Shown: positions 37,234-46,509, counted from the first letter of the stretch. The stretch is 64,000 bases of DNA from Hoeflea marina (GCF_003182275.1 NZ_QGTR01000005.1:248001-312000); one strand, 5' to 3'. Made by a program: numbers and translations. Notes: generated by a model from the letters alone, not told the origin.

Positions 37234-38307
37234 TCAGTCCGGGATATCCCAGGCTTCGCCGGGGCTGAGTGGCCGGAACCGCTCCCGGCCCAGGCCCTTG
37301 GCCTCGAGCGCCGCGTGCAGCACCGCCGGCGGCGCGTCGCGGCCCTCGTTGGTGAGCTGGAACGTGCCCCAGTGGTGGCCCACCGCCCAGCGCGCGCCGC
37401 AGAGCAGCAGGCCTTCGATGGCCTCCTGCGGGTTCTGATGCTGGTCCTTCATGAACCAGCGCGGCTCGTAGGCGCCGACCGGCAGGATCGCGGCGCGCAG
37501 GTCTCCGTGCTTCTCGCGCACGCCGCGATAGGGCCGTCCGCCGTCGAACCCGGTGTCGCCGACATGCAGCAACTTGCCCGCCGGTCCCTCGACCACGAAG
37601 GCCGCCCACAACGCCATCGAACGGTCGTTCATGCCCCGCGCCGACCAGTGATGGCACGGCTCGAAATGCACGGCCAGCGGACCGGCGTGGCGCACGTCGC
37701 CCCAGTCGCCCGTGGCGAACCGCATGCCGGGAACCTCTGACCGGACGATCGCATCATTGCCGAGCGGCGTGATCACCAGAGGATCGTGGGCCTGCTGGAG
37801 ACGCTTCAACGTCGCGACATCGAGATGGTCGTAATGATTGTGCGACAAGAGCACGAGATCGATCTTCGGCAGGTCTTCGAAGCCGATGCCCGGCGGCGTC
37901 ACCCGCCGGGGTCCGGCGAAGCTCACCGGACTGGCGCGCTCCGACCACACCGGGTCGGTGAGGATGTTCAGTCCCGCCGTCTGGATCAGCAGCGTGGCAT
38001 GGCCGACCATGGTGATCCGCAGCGCCGCGCCTTCGACTCGCGGCTCCGGCCGTGCCGGCGCATGCGGGCTCCTGACCTGATCCGGCCATTTCGCCTTGCC
38101 GCCGCCCAACTGCCAGCGCAGAAGATCTCCGAACCCCTTCGGGTCGGATCCGTCCGGATTGAAGAACCGGGTTCCATCGAAATGGTCGCTGAGCGGACCG
38201 GAATGATATGGATTGCTGGCGCGTGCCAAGGCCATGGCGCTCCCTGTTGCGCCAATGCCCAGCGAGGTGGCAAGCGCGGAAAACCTGAGAAAGGATCGAC
38301 GTTTCAT
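37234..38307 (-). CDS. Exported metallo-beta-lactamase-fold hydrolase (NAPE-PLD-like)
   Basis: 357 residues. The N-terminus MKRRSFLRFSALATSLGIGATG looks like a Tat-type signal (KRRSFLR) and may be exported folded. The MBL zinc motif LSHNHYDHLDVATL (HxHxDH) is near residue 165. Earlier, MVGHATLLIQTAGLNILTDPVW is the MBL strand pair, and EPCHHWSARGMNDRSMALWAAF with LHVGDTGFDGGRPY supply further ligands. The family includes NAPE-hydrolysing phospholipase D and UlaG-like lactonases; the substrate here is unknown. ATG at 38307 was chosen for the signal peptide. The open minus-strand frame upstream of it is antisense to the transporter gene and not coding. Confidence 0.88.
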   Translation of the reverse strand: MKRRSFLRFSALATSLGIGATGSAMALARASNPYHSGPLSDHFDGTRFFNPDGSDPKGFGDLLRWQLGGGKAKWPDQVRSPHAPARPEPRVEGAALRITMVGHATLLIQTAGLNILTDPVWSERASPVSFAGPRRVTPPGIGFEDLPKIDLVLLSHNHYDHLDVATLKRLQQAHDPLVITPLGNDAIVRSEVPGMRFATGDWGDVRHAGPLAVHFEPCHHWSARGMNDRSMALWAAFVVEGPAGKLLHVGDTGFDGGRPYRGVREKHGDLRAAILPVGAYEPRWFMKDQHQNPQEAIEGLLLCGARWAVGHHWGTFQLTNEGRDAPPAVLHAALEAKGLGRERFRPLSPGEAWDIPD

Positions 38308-38461
38308 CCGCAAGGATATGGGGCCTGCGGACACCGTATCAAGGAGGGCGTCAGACGCGTCGCTTTGGAGACGGGGCGCTTGAAGGGAGCGTGTCGCCCG
38401 ACCGCCTTCGCCGGCGGCCGTCTCGACCCTTCCCCTCGGCAGCGGATGCCCGCGCGGATCG

Positions 38462-38500
38462 CCCGGGGTTGACCGCGGCATTCGACCATGCAACCCCGGG
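38462..38500 (+). promoter_or_regulatory. Long-range 10-bp hairpin in the leader of the SLC13 gene
   Basis: CCCGGGGTTG and CAACCCCGGG pair perfectly around a 19-base loop, 41 bases before the transporter ATG. It could form in the 5' UTR of the transporter mRNA. No known riboswitch is recognised. Confidence 0.35.
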
Positions 38501-38541
38501 ACCGCAGTCCGCAAAGGCCCATCCCGCTGGAGATACCATAG

Positions 38542-40308
38542 ATGTCGACCGATCAGATCGTGCTGTTTGGCATTCTCGTCATCCTCTTCGGGATGCTTGT
38601 CTGGGGCCGCATCCGCTATGATCTCGTGGCCTTCGTGGCGCTGCTGGTCACGGTCCTGGCGGGACTCGTCGAGCCCGGCGAGGCATTTCACGGTTTCGGC
38701 CATCCGGCCGTCGTCATCATCGCGCTGGTGCTGATCGTCTCGCGCGGACTGATGAATTCGGGCGCGGTCGAATTCATCGCCCGTTTTGTCACCAGCCCGG
38801 ACCGGTCGCTCCCGACCCACATCGGCATCATGGCGGTCGTGGGTGCCGCGCTCTCGGCCATCATCAACAATGTCGCGGCCCTGGCGCTGCTGATGTCGCT
38901 CGACATGGACGCGGCGCGCAAGGCCAAGCGCGCGGTCTCGCTGACGCTGATGCCGCTGTCCTTCGGGACGATTCTCGGCGGCATGATCACCCTGATCGGG
39001 ACTCCGCCCAACATCGTCATCGCCCAGTATCGCCAGGACGTGCTCGGAGCTCCGTTCTCCATGTTCGATTTCGCACCCGTCGGCCTCGCCGTCGCGGTAG
39101 CCGGCATCGCCTATGTGTCGTTCGTCGGCTTTCGGCTCATTCCCGCCCGGGCCGACGCGATATCGCTGGAGGGAGATGCCGGCCTTTACGTCGCCGAGGC
39201 GCGGGTCAAGGAAGGCTCCAGGTCGATCGGCCTGACGGTAGCGGAGCTGTATCCGCTGACCGACGAGAATGATGTGACCATTCTGGGGCTGGCCCGGCAG
39301 GGCAAGCGCCTGCCAGGCTTCTCGCAGAGCCGCGAAATCCGCGAGGACGATTTTCTGGTGCTGGAGGGTGACCCGAAGCAGATCGAGGCCTTCATGGGCG
39401 CCGCGGAACTCGACGCCATCGGCACCGAGGAGCACGGCGGCCTGATGGGCAAGTCGCTGAGCCTGATCGAGGCCATCGTCCCGGAAGAGGCCAGTGTCGT
39501 CGGCCGCACCATGCTCGGGCTGCGGCTGATCCAGCGCCAGGGCGTGACGCTGCTCGGCGTCTCCCGGCAGGGCAGGCGGTTCCGCGAGCGGGTCGGCCGC
39601 CTGACGATCAAGGCGGGCGACCTGCTGCTGCTGATCGGACCCGACAAGAACATCGCCGCCGCCTGCCAGTGGCTGGGCGTGCTGCCGCTGGAAAACCGCC
39701 GGCTCGAAGTCATGCAGCGGACCAAGGCGCTCATGGCCATCGGCATCTTCGCCGCGGCCATCGCGCTGTCGGTGATGGGGATCACGTCGCTGGCCATCGC
39801 GCTGGGGCTCTGCGTGGTGGGATATCTCGGCCTCGGGATCATCGGCGGACGCGATTTCTACGCGCTTGTCGAATGGAAGGTGATCGTTCTGCTTGCCTGC
39901 CTCATTCCGGTCGCCGGCGCGCTGGAGGCGACCGGCGGCAGCCAGATGATCGCCAATCTGATCGTCACCCAGACCACCGGCCTGCCTGCCTGGGGCGTGC
40001 TCATGGTGCTGATGATCATCACCATGACGCTTTCCGACTTTCTCAACAATGTCGCCACGGCGCTGATCGCCGCTCCCATCGGCGTCAGCGTCGCCCAGTC
40101 CATCGGCGCCAACCCCGATCCGTTCCTGATGGGCGTGGCGGTAGCCGCCTCCTGCGCCTTCCTCACCCCCATCGGCCACAAGAACAACACCATCATCATG
40201 GGCCCGGGAAACTACCGCTTCGGCGACTACTGGCGCATGGGCCTGATGCTCGAAGTGATCGTCATCGCCGTCGGCGTGCCGATGATCGCGTGGGTCTGGC
40301 CGTTCTAG
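38542..40308 (+). CDS. SLC13 family permease with two TrkA-C domains
   Basis: 588 residues. The N-terminal half has about five membrane segments, with IINNVAALALLMSLDMD near residue 110 and TLIGTPPNIVIAQYR near 153, both part of the family's substrate/Na+ hairpins. Two RCK_C/TrkA-C domains follow at about residues 205-290 (SRSIGLTVAELYPL...DDFLVLEGDPKQI) and 300-385 (ASVVGRTMLGLRLI...GDLLLLIGPDKN). The C-terminal half repeats the transport fold (FLNNVATALIAAPI and TPIGHKNNTIIMGPG). Bacterial homologues are often annotated as dicarboxylate or sulfate transporters; the substrate is not determined. The ATG follows CTGGAGATACC. Confidence 0.93.
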   Translation: MSTDQIVLFGILVILFGMLVWGRIRYDLVAFVALLVTVLAGLVEPGEAFHGFGHPAVVIIALVLIVSRGLMNSGAVEFIARFVTSPDRSLPTHIGIMAVVGAALSAIINNVAALALLMSLDMDAARKAKRAVSLTLMPLSFGTILGGMITLIGTPPNIVIAQYRQDVLGAPFSMFDFAPVGLAVAVAGIAYVSFVGFRLIPARADAISLEGDAGLYVAEARVKEGSRSIGLTVAELYPLTDENDVTILGLARQGKRLPGFSQSREIREDDFLVLEGDPKQIEAFMGAAELDAIGTEEHGGLMGKSLSLIEAIVPEEASVVGRTMLGLRLIQRQGVTLLGVSRQGRRFRERVGRLTIKAGDLLLLIGPDKNIAAACQWLGVLPLENRRLEVMQRTKALMAIGIFAAAIALSVMGITSLAIALGLCVVGYLGLGIIGGRDFYALVEWKVIVLLACLIPVAGALEATGGSQMIANLIVTQTTGLPAWGVLMVLMIITMTLSDFLNNVATALIAAPIGVSVAQSIGANPDPFLMGVAVAASCAFLTPIGHKNNTIIMGPGNYRFGDYWRMGLMLEVIVIAVGVPMIAWVWPF

Positions 40309-40384
40309 CGCCCAGCGTGAATCTGCGGCGCGACAGTCTCGCGCCGTTTCCCGATCATCAAGCCTGGCCGGCGAGAAGTGTCCT

Positions 40385-40543
40385 TCCCGCTGCCCAAGGT
40401 CGATATCCGCCTCGGGTTTGCCAGCCGGCTCGCACCACAAGTTCCGCAAGGATGGCAAGACCGTCACCGTGCCGCATCCGAAAAAGGATCTGCCAATCGT
40501 CACGGTTCGCGCCATCTGCAAGCAGGCCGGCTGGCTCGACTGA
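40385..40543 (+). pseudogene. hicA: HicA toxin gene, 5' part degraded
   Basis: A plus-strand frame reads GSHHKFRKDGKTVTVPHPKK, then DLPIVTVRAICKQAGWLD before TGA at 40541. This is the conserved C-terminal two-thirds of HicA (the catalytic His in GSHHK and the VPHPKKDL motif). The N-terminal helix is not in this frame. A possible remnant, VDIRLGFAS, lies just before it in another frame (+1), with one extra base at 40426. No start codon precedes the intact part in frame. Intact HicA is ~60-80 residues, so this copy is probably non-functional. It ends 13 bases before hicB, the normal toxin-antitoxin order. Confidence 0.72.
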
Positions 40544-40556
40544 CAAGGAGGCATTC

Positions 40557-40948
40557 ATGCGTCACTACATCGGCGTCGTGCATCAGGATGGGACAGCGCC
40601 TTCGGGTTTCATTTCCCCGATGTGCCGGGTTGTTTTTCCGCCGCCGATCACCTTGATGACCTGCTCGCCAATGCCAGCGAGGCGCTGGCGCTGCACCTGG
40701 ACGGCGAGGCGCTGCCGACTGCGCGGCCGCTGGAAGCGGTGCGCGGGGATGCCAAGGTGGGGCGCGATCTCAGGCAAGGCGCCTTCCTGCTCGCCGTGCC
40801 GGTGATCCGGCTTTCAGGCCGCACCACCAAGGCCAATATCACCATGGACGCGGGGCTGCTGGCGGCAGTCGACGCTACAGCGCGCGAACGCGGCCTCACC
40901 CGCTCGGCCTTCCTGGCCGATCTGGCCCGGCGCGAAATCGCCGGCTGA
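40557..40948 (+). pseudogene. hicB: HicB antitoxin gene with a single frameshift
   Basis: ATG at 40557 follows AAGGAGG. The first ~12 codons read MRHYIGVVHQDG, the HicB start. The match then moves by one frame at the GGG at 40590-40592: the other frame continues DSAFGFHFPDVPGCFSAADH, then LDDLLANASEALALHLDGE and a C-terminal ribbon-helix-helix-like DNA-binding part (ITMDAGLLAAVDATARERGL, then RSAFLADLARREIAG) to the stop at 40948. Restoring one base would give ~130 residues, a normal HicB length. Either a true one-base loss or an error at a homopolymer explains it. With hicA also broken, decay of the module is favoured. Confidence 0.78.
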
Positions 40949-40969
40949 ATTGCGATCGGGCCACCAACC

Positions 40970-40998
40970 TTGACTCGGCGCGCCCTGCGGTGTTATGG
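40970..40998 (+). promoter_or_regulatory. Predicted promoter of the ffh operon
   Basis: TTGACT (40970-40975), a 17-base spacer and TTATGG (40993-40998) match a housekeeping promoter, ~175 bases before the ffh ATG. The transcript would have a long leader. Confidence 0.45.
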
Positions 40999-41173
40999 CC
41001 CGCCACAATCTGCGACGAGTGATGCTCCGAGCCGCCGACCGGGACCCCAGCTGGTATAAACAGATCCCGGAGGTCAACACCCGACAGCGCGATGCGCCCT
41101 CGGGTGCTGTTTGGCTTTGGTCTTCCCCGTCCCATATGTACCGGACGACAATCCGGAAACGACAGGAACGCGC

Positions 41174-42742
41174 ATGTTTGACACTCTCCAGGATCGCCTT
41201 GGATCCATCCTCAACGGACTCACCGGTCGCGGTGCGCTGTCCGAAAAGGATGTCGCCGGCGCCATGCGCGAGGTTCGCCGCGCCCTGCTTGAGGCCGACG
41301 TGGCGCTCGAAGTGGTGCGTGAGTTCACCGACAAGGTTCGCGAGAAGGCGGTCGGCGCCACCATCGTCAAGGCGATCAAGCCGGGCCAGATGGTGGTCAA
41401 GATCGTCCATGACGAGCTCGTCGCCCTGCTCGGCACCGACGGCGTCGGCATCGATCTGAATGCCGCCTCGCCCGTCGTCATCATGATGGTCGGCCTGCAG
41501 GGCTCGGGCAAGACCACGACCTCGGCCAAGATCGCCGCAAGGCTGACGAAGCGCGACCGCAAGAAGGTGCTGATGGCGTCGCTCGACACGCGCCGTCCGG
41601 CAGCCCAGGAGCAGTTGCGCCAGCTGGGCGCCCAGGCCGGCGTCGACACGCTGCCGATCGTGGCCGGCCAGTCGCCCACCGACATCGCCGCCCGCGCTGT
41701 CCAGGCCGCGAAGCTCGGCGGCTTCGACGTCGTCATTCTCGACACCGCCGGCCGCACCCATATCGACGAGCCGCTGATGGCGGAGATGGCCGAGATCAAG
41801 CGCCGCGCCACGCCGCACGAGATCCTGCTCGTCGCCGATGCGCTGACCGGCCAGGACGCTGTCAACCTGGCGCGCAATTTCGACGAGCGCATCGGCATCA
41901 CCGGCCTGGTGCTCACCCGCATGGACGGCGACGGCCGCGGCGGCGCCGCGCTGTCGATGCGCGCCGTCACCGGCAAGCCGATCAAGCTCATCGGCACCGG
42001 CGAGAAGATGGACGCGCTGGAGGAATTCCACCCCGGCCGCGTCGCCGACCGCATCCTCGGCATGGGCGACATCGTCAGCCTGGTCGAGAAAGCCGCCGAA
42101 TCCATCGACGCCGAAAAGGCCGCCGCCATGGCCGGCCGGCTCAAGGCCGGCAAGTTCGATCTCAACGATCTCGCCGACCAGTTGCGCCAGATGCAGAAGC
42201 TCGGTGGCATGGGCGGGATCATGGGCATGATGCCCGGCATGGGCAAGATGAAGGACCAGCTGGCCGCCTCCGGCATGGATGACCGCTCCATCGTTCGCCA
42301 GATCGCCATCATCTCCTCGATGACAAAAGCCGAGCGCGCCAATCCGGACATGCTCAAGCACAGCCGAAAGAAGCGCATCGCCGCCGGCTCCGGCACCGAC
42401 GCGGCCGCCATCAACAAGCTTTTGAAGCAGCACCGGCAGATGGCCGACATGATGAAAGCCATGGGCGGCAAGGGCAAGGGCGGCGGCATGATGCGCGCGG
42501 CCATGGGCGGCCTCGCCTCGAAAATGGGCCTGCCCGGCGGCATGGGTGGCGGCATGGGCGGCATGCCCGATCTCTCGAAGATGGACCCCGCACAGCTCGA
42601 GGCGCTGCAGAAGCAGGCGCAGTCCGCAGGGTTCGGCGGCGGTGGCCTTCCGGGCCTCGGCGGCAGCAAGCTGCCTGGGCTTGGCGGTCCGAAGCTTCCG
42701 GGTCTCGGGGGCGGCCTCCCCGGCCTGCCCAAGAAGAAATAG
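41174..42742 (+). CDS. ffh: Signal recognition particle protein Ffh (SRP54)
   Basis: 522 residues. N domain LQDRLGSILNGLTGRGALSEKD, then G domain: G1 VGLQGSGKTTTSAKIA (~residue 105), SLDTRRPAAQEQL, G3 DTAGRTHIDEPLM and G4 LTRMDGDGRGG. The M domain (from ~residue 330) is methionine-rich and ends in a Gly/Met/Leu-rich, disordered tail (the final GLGGG repeats). It binds signal peptides and 4.5S RNA and targets nascent inner-membrane proteins to FtsY. ATG 41174 has ACAGGAACG upstream. It leads the operon ffh-aroQ-rpsP-rimM-trmD. Confidence 0.97.
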   Translation: MFDTLQDRLGSILNGLTGRGALSEKDVAGAMREVRRALLEADVALEVVREFTDKVREKAVGATIVKAIKPGQMVVKIVHDELVALLGTDGVGIDLNAASPVVIMMVGLQGSGKTTTSAKIAARLTKRDRKKVLMASLDTRRPAAQEQLRQLGAQAGVDTLPIVAGQSPTDIAARAVQAAKLGGFDVVILDTAGRTHIDEPLMAEMAEIKRRATPHEILLVADALTGQDAVNLARNFDERIGITGLVLTRMDGDGRGGAALSMRAVTGKPIKLIGTGEKMDALEEFHPGRVADRILGMGDIVSLVEKAAESIDAEKAAAMAGRLKAGKFDLNDLADQLRQMQKLGGMGGIMGMMPGMGKMKDQLAASGMDDRSIVRQIAIISSMTKAERANPDMLKHSRKKRIAAGSGTDAAAINKLLKQHRQMADMMKAMGGKGKGGGMMRAAMGGLASKMGLPGGMGGGMGGMPDLSKMDPAQLEALQKQAQSAGFGGGGLPGLGGSKLPGLGGPKLPGLGGGLPGLPKKK

Positions 42743-42751
42743 GGGGGCGCC

Positions 42752-43057
42752 ATGACCGATGCCGATGCCGTATCCCGTCTCCAGGAACTCCGACGCTCGA
42801 TCGACAACTTCGACGCCGCCCTGGTTCACATTCTGGCCGAACGCTTCCGCTGCACCAAGGCGGTCGGCGTGCTCAAGGCCACTCACGACTTGCCGCCGGC
42901 TGATCCCGAGCGGGAGAAATTCCAGATCGAACGGCTTCGCCGCCTGGCGAACGAAGCCGACCTGGATCCGGATTTTGCGGAGACCTTCCTGAATTTCATC
43001 ATCAAGGAAGTGATCCACCACCACGAAGCCATTGCCGCCAGGATCGGCGGAAACTGA
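42752..43057 (+). CDS. Monofunctional chorismate mutase (AroQ class)
   Basis: 101 residues, all-helical AroQ fold. LQELRRSIDNFDAALVHILAERFRCTKAVG is the first helix with catalytic Arg and the RF/KAVG motif; the end EVIHHHEAIAARIG is typical. It rearranges chorismate to prephenate for Phe/Tyr synthesis. It has no signal peptide, so it is cytosolic. It sits 9 bases after ffh, a common Rhizobiales position. Confidence 0.93.
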   Translation: MTDADAVSRLQELRRSIDNFDAALVHILAERFRCTKAVGVLKATHDLPPADPEREKFQIERLRRLANEADLDPDFAETFLNFIIKEVIHHHEAIAARIGGN

Positions 43058-43105
43058 AATCCGGCCGGTGTATCCGGCCACCGACATCCCTCAAGGAGAA
43101 CAACC

Positions 43106-43552
43106 ATGTCCACCAAGATTCGTCTCGCCCGCGGCGGCTCCAAGAAGCGCCCGTATTACCATGTCGTCGTCGCCGACGTCCGCAGCCCGCGCGATGGCCG
43201 CTTCATCGAGCGCCTCGGCCACTGGAACCCGATGCTGGACAAGGACCATGCCGATCGCATCAGCCTCAACGCCGAGCGCATCCAGTACTGGATGAGCCAT
43301 GGCGCCGTGCCGACCGACCGCGTCGCCCGCTTCCTCGCCGAAGCCGGTCTCGGCACCCGCGACGCCCGCAACAACCCGACCAAGGGCCTGCCGGGCAAGA
43401 AGGCCAACGAGCGCATCGCCGAGAAGAAGCAGAAGGAAGAAGATGCGGCAGCCGCTGCAGCCAAGGCAGCCGCCGAAGCCGCCGAAGCAGCCGCCGCTCC
43501 TGCGCCTGCCGCCGAAGAGGCGCCTGCCGAGGAAGCCACCGCTTCCGAATAG
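43106..43552 (+). CDS. rpsP: 30S ribosomal protein bS16
   Basis: 148 residues. The first ~85 residues are the bS16 fold: [36 protein letters not shown] and [16 protein letters not shown]. From about residue 100 there is an Ala/Glu/Lys-rich tail ([20 protein letters not shown]) not needed for the fold. Such tails are common in alphaproteobacterial bS16. ATG has AAGGAGAA upstream. Confidence 0.98.
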   Translation: MSTKIRLARGGSKKRPYYHVVVADVRSPRDGRFIERLGHWNPMLDKDHADRISLNAERIQYWMSHGAVPTDRVARFLAEAGLGTRDARNNPTKGLPGKKANERIAEKKQKEEDAAAAAAKAAAEAAEAAAAPAPAAEEAPAEEATASE

Positions 43553-43577
43553 GCTGCGGGCCTTTTGGCACAAACAG

Positions 43578-43606
43578 AAACGGGCGGCTGTTCAGGCCGC
43601 CCGTTT
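43578..43606 (+). terminator. Hairpin between rpsP and rimM (possible attenuator)
   Basis: AAACGGGCGGC and GCCGCCCGTTT form a perfect 11-bp stem with a 7-base loop, 25 bases after the rpsP stop and 38 before rimM. It ends in TTTGCGTTCATT, a weak T-run. Inside the operon it could lower the expression of rimM-trmD relative to the ribosomal protein. Confidence 0.6.
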
Positions 43607-43643
43607 GCGTTCATTCTGGCGCAAACCGACAAGGACATTGGTC

Positions 43644-44213
43644 ATGACAGGCTTGGAACAACCCGTTGCCGTCGGCATCGTAGGCGCCGCGCAAGGCCTT
43701 CGCGGCGAGGTGCGGGTCAAGTCCTACACCGCCGATCCGCTGGCGATCGGCGAATTCGACGTCCTTTTTGCCGCCGATGGCCGCCGCTTCGAGATCCTCG
43801 ACATCCGCGAGGCCAAGACCGTCGTCGTCGTCCGCTTCCGCGGCATCAACGACCGCACCGCCGCCGAGGCGCTCAAGGGCACCGAGCTGTTCATCGAACG
43901 GGCAAGCCTCGATGACGAGGACCTCGAGGAGGACGAATATTTCCACGCCGATCTCGAGGGCCTCGAGGCGTTCGACGACGAGGGCAAATCCTGGGGCATC
44001 GTCACGGCGGTGCTCGACTTTGGCGGTGGCGACCTGCTCGAACTCAGGCTTCCCGGACAGCGCTCCGTGGTCATTCCCTTCACCCGCACGGCGGTGACGC
44101 TGGTCGACGTCGCCGGAGGCCGCATCCTGGTCGATCCGCAGGCGGCGGGCCTCATCGATGACGGCTCTTCCGCCGCCGACGAGGACGGCGAGCCGACCGG
44201 CCCGTCCCGATGA
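43644..44213 (+). CDS. rimM: Ribosome maturation factor RimM
   Basis: 189 residues. N-terminal RimM barrel ([25 protein letters not shown]) and C-terminal PRC-barrel ([24 protein letters not shown]...[20 protein letters not shown]). It assists 30S 3'-domain assembly around uS19. ATG 43644 follows AAGGA at 8 bases. Its last bases overlap the trmD ATG (ATGA). The C-terminal ~20 residues are acidic and variable. Confidence 0.96.
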   Translation: MTGLEQPVAVGIVGAAQGLRGEVRVKSYTADPLAIGEFDVLFAADGRRFEILDIREAKTVVVVRFRGINDRTAAEALKGTELFIERASLDDEDLEEDEYFHADLEGLEAFDDEGKSWGIVTAVLDFGGGDLLELRLPGQRSVVIPFTRTAVTLVDVAGGRILVDPQAAGLIDDGSSAADEDGEPTGPSR

Positions 44214-44908
44214 CCTTTCGCGCCACGGTGCTGACGCTCTATCCGGAGATGTTTCCGGGCCATCTCGGCCAGTCCATGTCCGGCCGGGCCATCGAGCGCG
44301 GCGATGTGGTTGTCGAGACCTTCCAGATTCGCGATGCGGCGCACGACCGCCACCGTTCCGTCGATGACACCCCCGCCGGCGGCGGCGCTGGCATGGTGCT
44401 CAGGGCCGACATCCTCGCCGCCGCCATCGATGCGGCGTCCCCTGCCTCCGATCCAAGGCCCCGGCTGCTGATGAGTCCGCGCGGGCGCCCGCTGACCCAG
44501 TCCCGGGTGCGCGAACTGGCCGCGGGCAGCGGCGTCGTCATCGTCTGCGGCCGCTTCGAGGGCGTTGATGAGCGGGTGATCGAGGCGCGGGATCTCGAGG
44601 AGGTCTCGATCGGCGATTATGTGCTCTCGGGCGGCGAGCCGGCCGCGCTGGTGCTGCTCGATGCCATCATCCGCACGCTGCCGGGCGTCATGGGCAACTC
44701 AGAGTCGGGCACCCACGAGAGCTTCGAGACCGGCCTGCTCGAGCATCCGCACTACACCAGGCCGCAGGACTTCGAGGGCCGCGCCATTCCGGATGTGCTG
44801 ACATCGGGAAACCACGCCGCCATCGAGAAATGGCGGCACGCGCAATCGCTGCGGCTCACCCGCGAGCGACGACCGGATCTGCTCGCGCGCGATCAGGTCG
44901 AGAAATAG
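44210..44908 (+). CDS. trmD: tRNA (guanine-N1)-methyltransferase TrmD
   Basis: 232 residues. SPOUT knot features: [83 protein letters not shown], and [11 protein letters not shown] for the Asp/Glu active-site loop. It methylates G37 N1 of tRNAs with a G36, preventing +1 frameshifts. It overlaps the rimM stop by four bases and overlaps the convergent TauE/SafE gene by 16 bases at its 3' end. Confidence 0.97.
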   Translation: MTFRATVLTLYPEMFPGHLGQSMSGRAIERGDVVVETFQIRDAAHDRHRSVDDTPAGGGAGMVLRADILAAAIDAASPASDPRPRLLMSPRGRPLTQSRVRELAAGSGVVIVCGRFEGVDERVIEARDLEEVSIGDYVLSGGEPAALVLLDAIIRTLPGVMGNSESGTHESFETGLLEHPHYTRPQDFEGRAIPDVLTSGNHAAIEKWRHAQSLRLTRERRPDLLARDQVEK

Positions 44909-45636
44909 TACCAGGTCAGCAGAAGGCCGACGCCGACCACCACGGCCCGGATCACCGTCTGCGGCACGCGGCGGGCGGCCCAGACCCCGAAATGCCCGCC
45001 CAGCGCGCCGGCCGGGATCATGATCACCGCCGGCAGCCAGGCGACGACGCCGCCGCTCGAGAACACCACGATCGCCACCGACGCGATGATGACGGCGATG
45101 AAGTTCTTCAGCGCGTTGAGCTTGTGATAGTCGCCCCCCTTCGACAGGCCGAGCACGGCGAGCATCATGATGCCCATGCCGGCGCCGAAGAAGCCGCCAT
45201 AGATCGAGGTCAGGAACTGGCCGGCCATGCCGAGCCGCGATATGGGCTGCTCCGCATGCATGGCCTTCGGCCGCAGATACGGGCCCGCGGCAAAAATCAG
45301 CGTCGCGGCCAGCAGAAGCCAAGGCACCAGCGAGCGGAACGAGGGATTGGACATCGAGACCAGGATCAGTGCACCGGCAAGGCTGCCGACCAACGACAGT
45401 CCGGCAAGCACCCACGCCTCGCGGCCGGCCTCGCGGATTTCCCGGCGATAGGCCAGCGCCGAGGTCACATAGCCGGGAAACTGCGTCACCGAAGACGTCG
45501 CATTGGCCATGATCGGCGGCACGCCGGCCAGCGTCATGGCCCCGAATGTGAGAAACGTGCCGCCGCCGGCGATGGCATTGACGACGCTGGAGAGGAATCC
45601 GGCCGAGAACAGCAGCAGGATATCGGGAATGGACAT
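44893..45636 (-). CDS. TauE/SafE family sulfite/anion exporter
   Basis: 247 residues with about seven to eight hydrophobic segments. The twin signature is present: [38 protein letters not shown] near the start and [19 protein letters not shown] in the second half, as in DUF81/TauE proteins. The substrate may be sulfite, sulfoacetate or another anion, and cannot be read. It is convergent with trmD (16-base overlap) and divergent from rplS. Confidence 0.92.
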   Translation of the reverse strand: MSIPDILLLFSAGFLSSVVNAIAGGGTFLTFGAMTLAGVPPIMANATSSVTQFPGYVTSALAYRREIREAGREAWVLAGLSLVGSLAGALILVSMSNPSFRSLVPWLLLAATLIFAAGPYLRPKAMHAEQPISRLGMAGQFLTSIYGGFFGAGMGIMMLAVLGLSKGGDYHKLNALKNFIAVIIASVAIVVFSSGGVVAWLPAVIMIPAGALGGHFGVWAARRVPQTVIRAVVVGVGLLLTWYYFST

Positions 45637-45895
45637 GGCGCACCGGGCGAGACTGCAGGGACCGGCCTTAGAGCACCGGAAGCCCGTCTTCGCAATCCCC
45701 GCGGCGGCTTTGGCAGATTCGACGTGACAAACGGGCGTCCGTGGTGTATCTCCGCCCGCGATCGGGAGAATCCCGGCACACCGTCAATCAATGAATGACG
45801 CATTCGCTCCGGTCCCTCGGGACCAGGCTTGAAGGCTTTGACCGACAACCCTTGGAGAGCGCTCTGGCATTCAACAAGAACCGCAGGGCACACCC

Positions 45896-46459
45896 ATGGA
45901 TATCATTTCGCAGCTTGAGGCCGAACAGGCCGCCAAGATCGCAGCCGTTCGCACGCTTCCCGAATTCTCCGCCGGCGACACCGTCCGCGTGATGGTTCGC
46001 GTCACCGAAGGCACCCGCACCCGCGTGCAGGCCTATGAAGGCGTGTGTATCGCCCGCTCGGGCGGCGGCATCAACGAGAGCTTCACCGTCCGCAAGATTT
46101 CCTACGGCGAAGGCGTCGAGCGCGTGTTCCCGGTCTACTCGCCGATGGTCGAGGGCGTCGAGATCGTCCGCCGCGGTCGTGTCCGCCGCGCCAAGCTCTA
46201 CTATCTGCGCGATCGCCGCGGCAAGTCGGCCCGCATCGTCGAGAACACCGGCACCCGCGCCCGCAAGCTCAATGACGACGAGCGTCAGGCCTTCCAGGCC
46301 GAGAAGGCCCGCATCGAGGCCGAGAAGATCGCCGCCGCCGAGGCGCTGGCCGCCGAAAAGGCAGCCCAGGAAGCCGCAGCTGCTGCAGAAGCCAAGGCAA
46401 CAGCCGATGCCGCCGCTGCAGCCGAAGCCGCTGCTGAAGCACCCGCCGAAGGCGAATAA
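45896..46459 (+). CDS. rplS: 50S ribosomal protein bL19
   Basis: 187 residues. The canonical ~115-residue fold starts [16 protein letters not shown], with [60 protein letters not shown] and [16 protein letters not shown]. The last ~65 residues are an Ala/Glu-rich helical tail. A short hairpin GGTCCCTCGGGACC (45811-45824) lies in the leader before the ATG. The gene has its own terminator at 46510. In most rhizobia leuC follows rplS closely; here ~3.8 kb of accessory genes intervene. Confidence 0.98.
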   Translation: MDIISQLEAEQAAKIAAVRTLPEFSAGDTVRVMVRVTEGTRTRVQAYEGVCIARSGGGINESFTVRKISYGEGVERVFPVYSPMVEGVEIVRRGRVRRAKLYYLRDRRGKSARIVENTGTRARKLNDDERQAFQAEKARIEAEKIAAAEALAAEKAAQEAAAAAEAKATADAAAAAEAAAEAPAEGE

Positions 46460-46509
46460 GACATTCGCCGGTCTCCGGACCGGCGCGGCCCACAGGGTCT
46501 GAATTGCAG

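Noticed and set aside
40385-40543. Intact HicA toxin
   Set aside because: The conserved part has no in-frame start codon, and its N-terminal helix is lost or out of frame.
38308-40554. Very long minus-strand open frame continuous with the metallo-beta-lactamase gene
   Set aside because: It is antisense to the well-supported SLC13 transporter. Its residues are His/Arg/Asp/Gln-rich, the usual shadow of GC-rich codons, and the real gene starts with a signal peptide at 38307.
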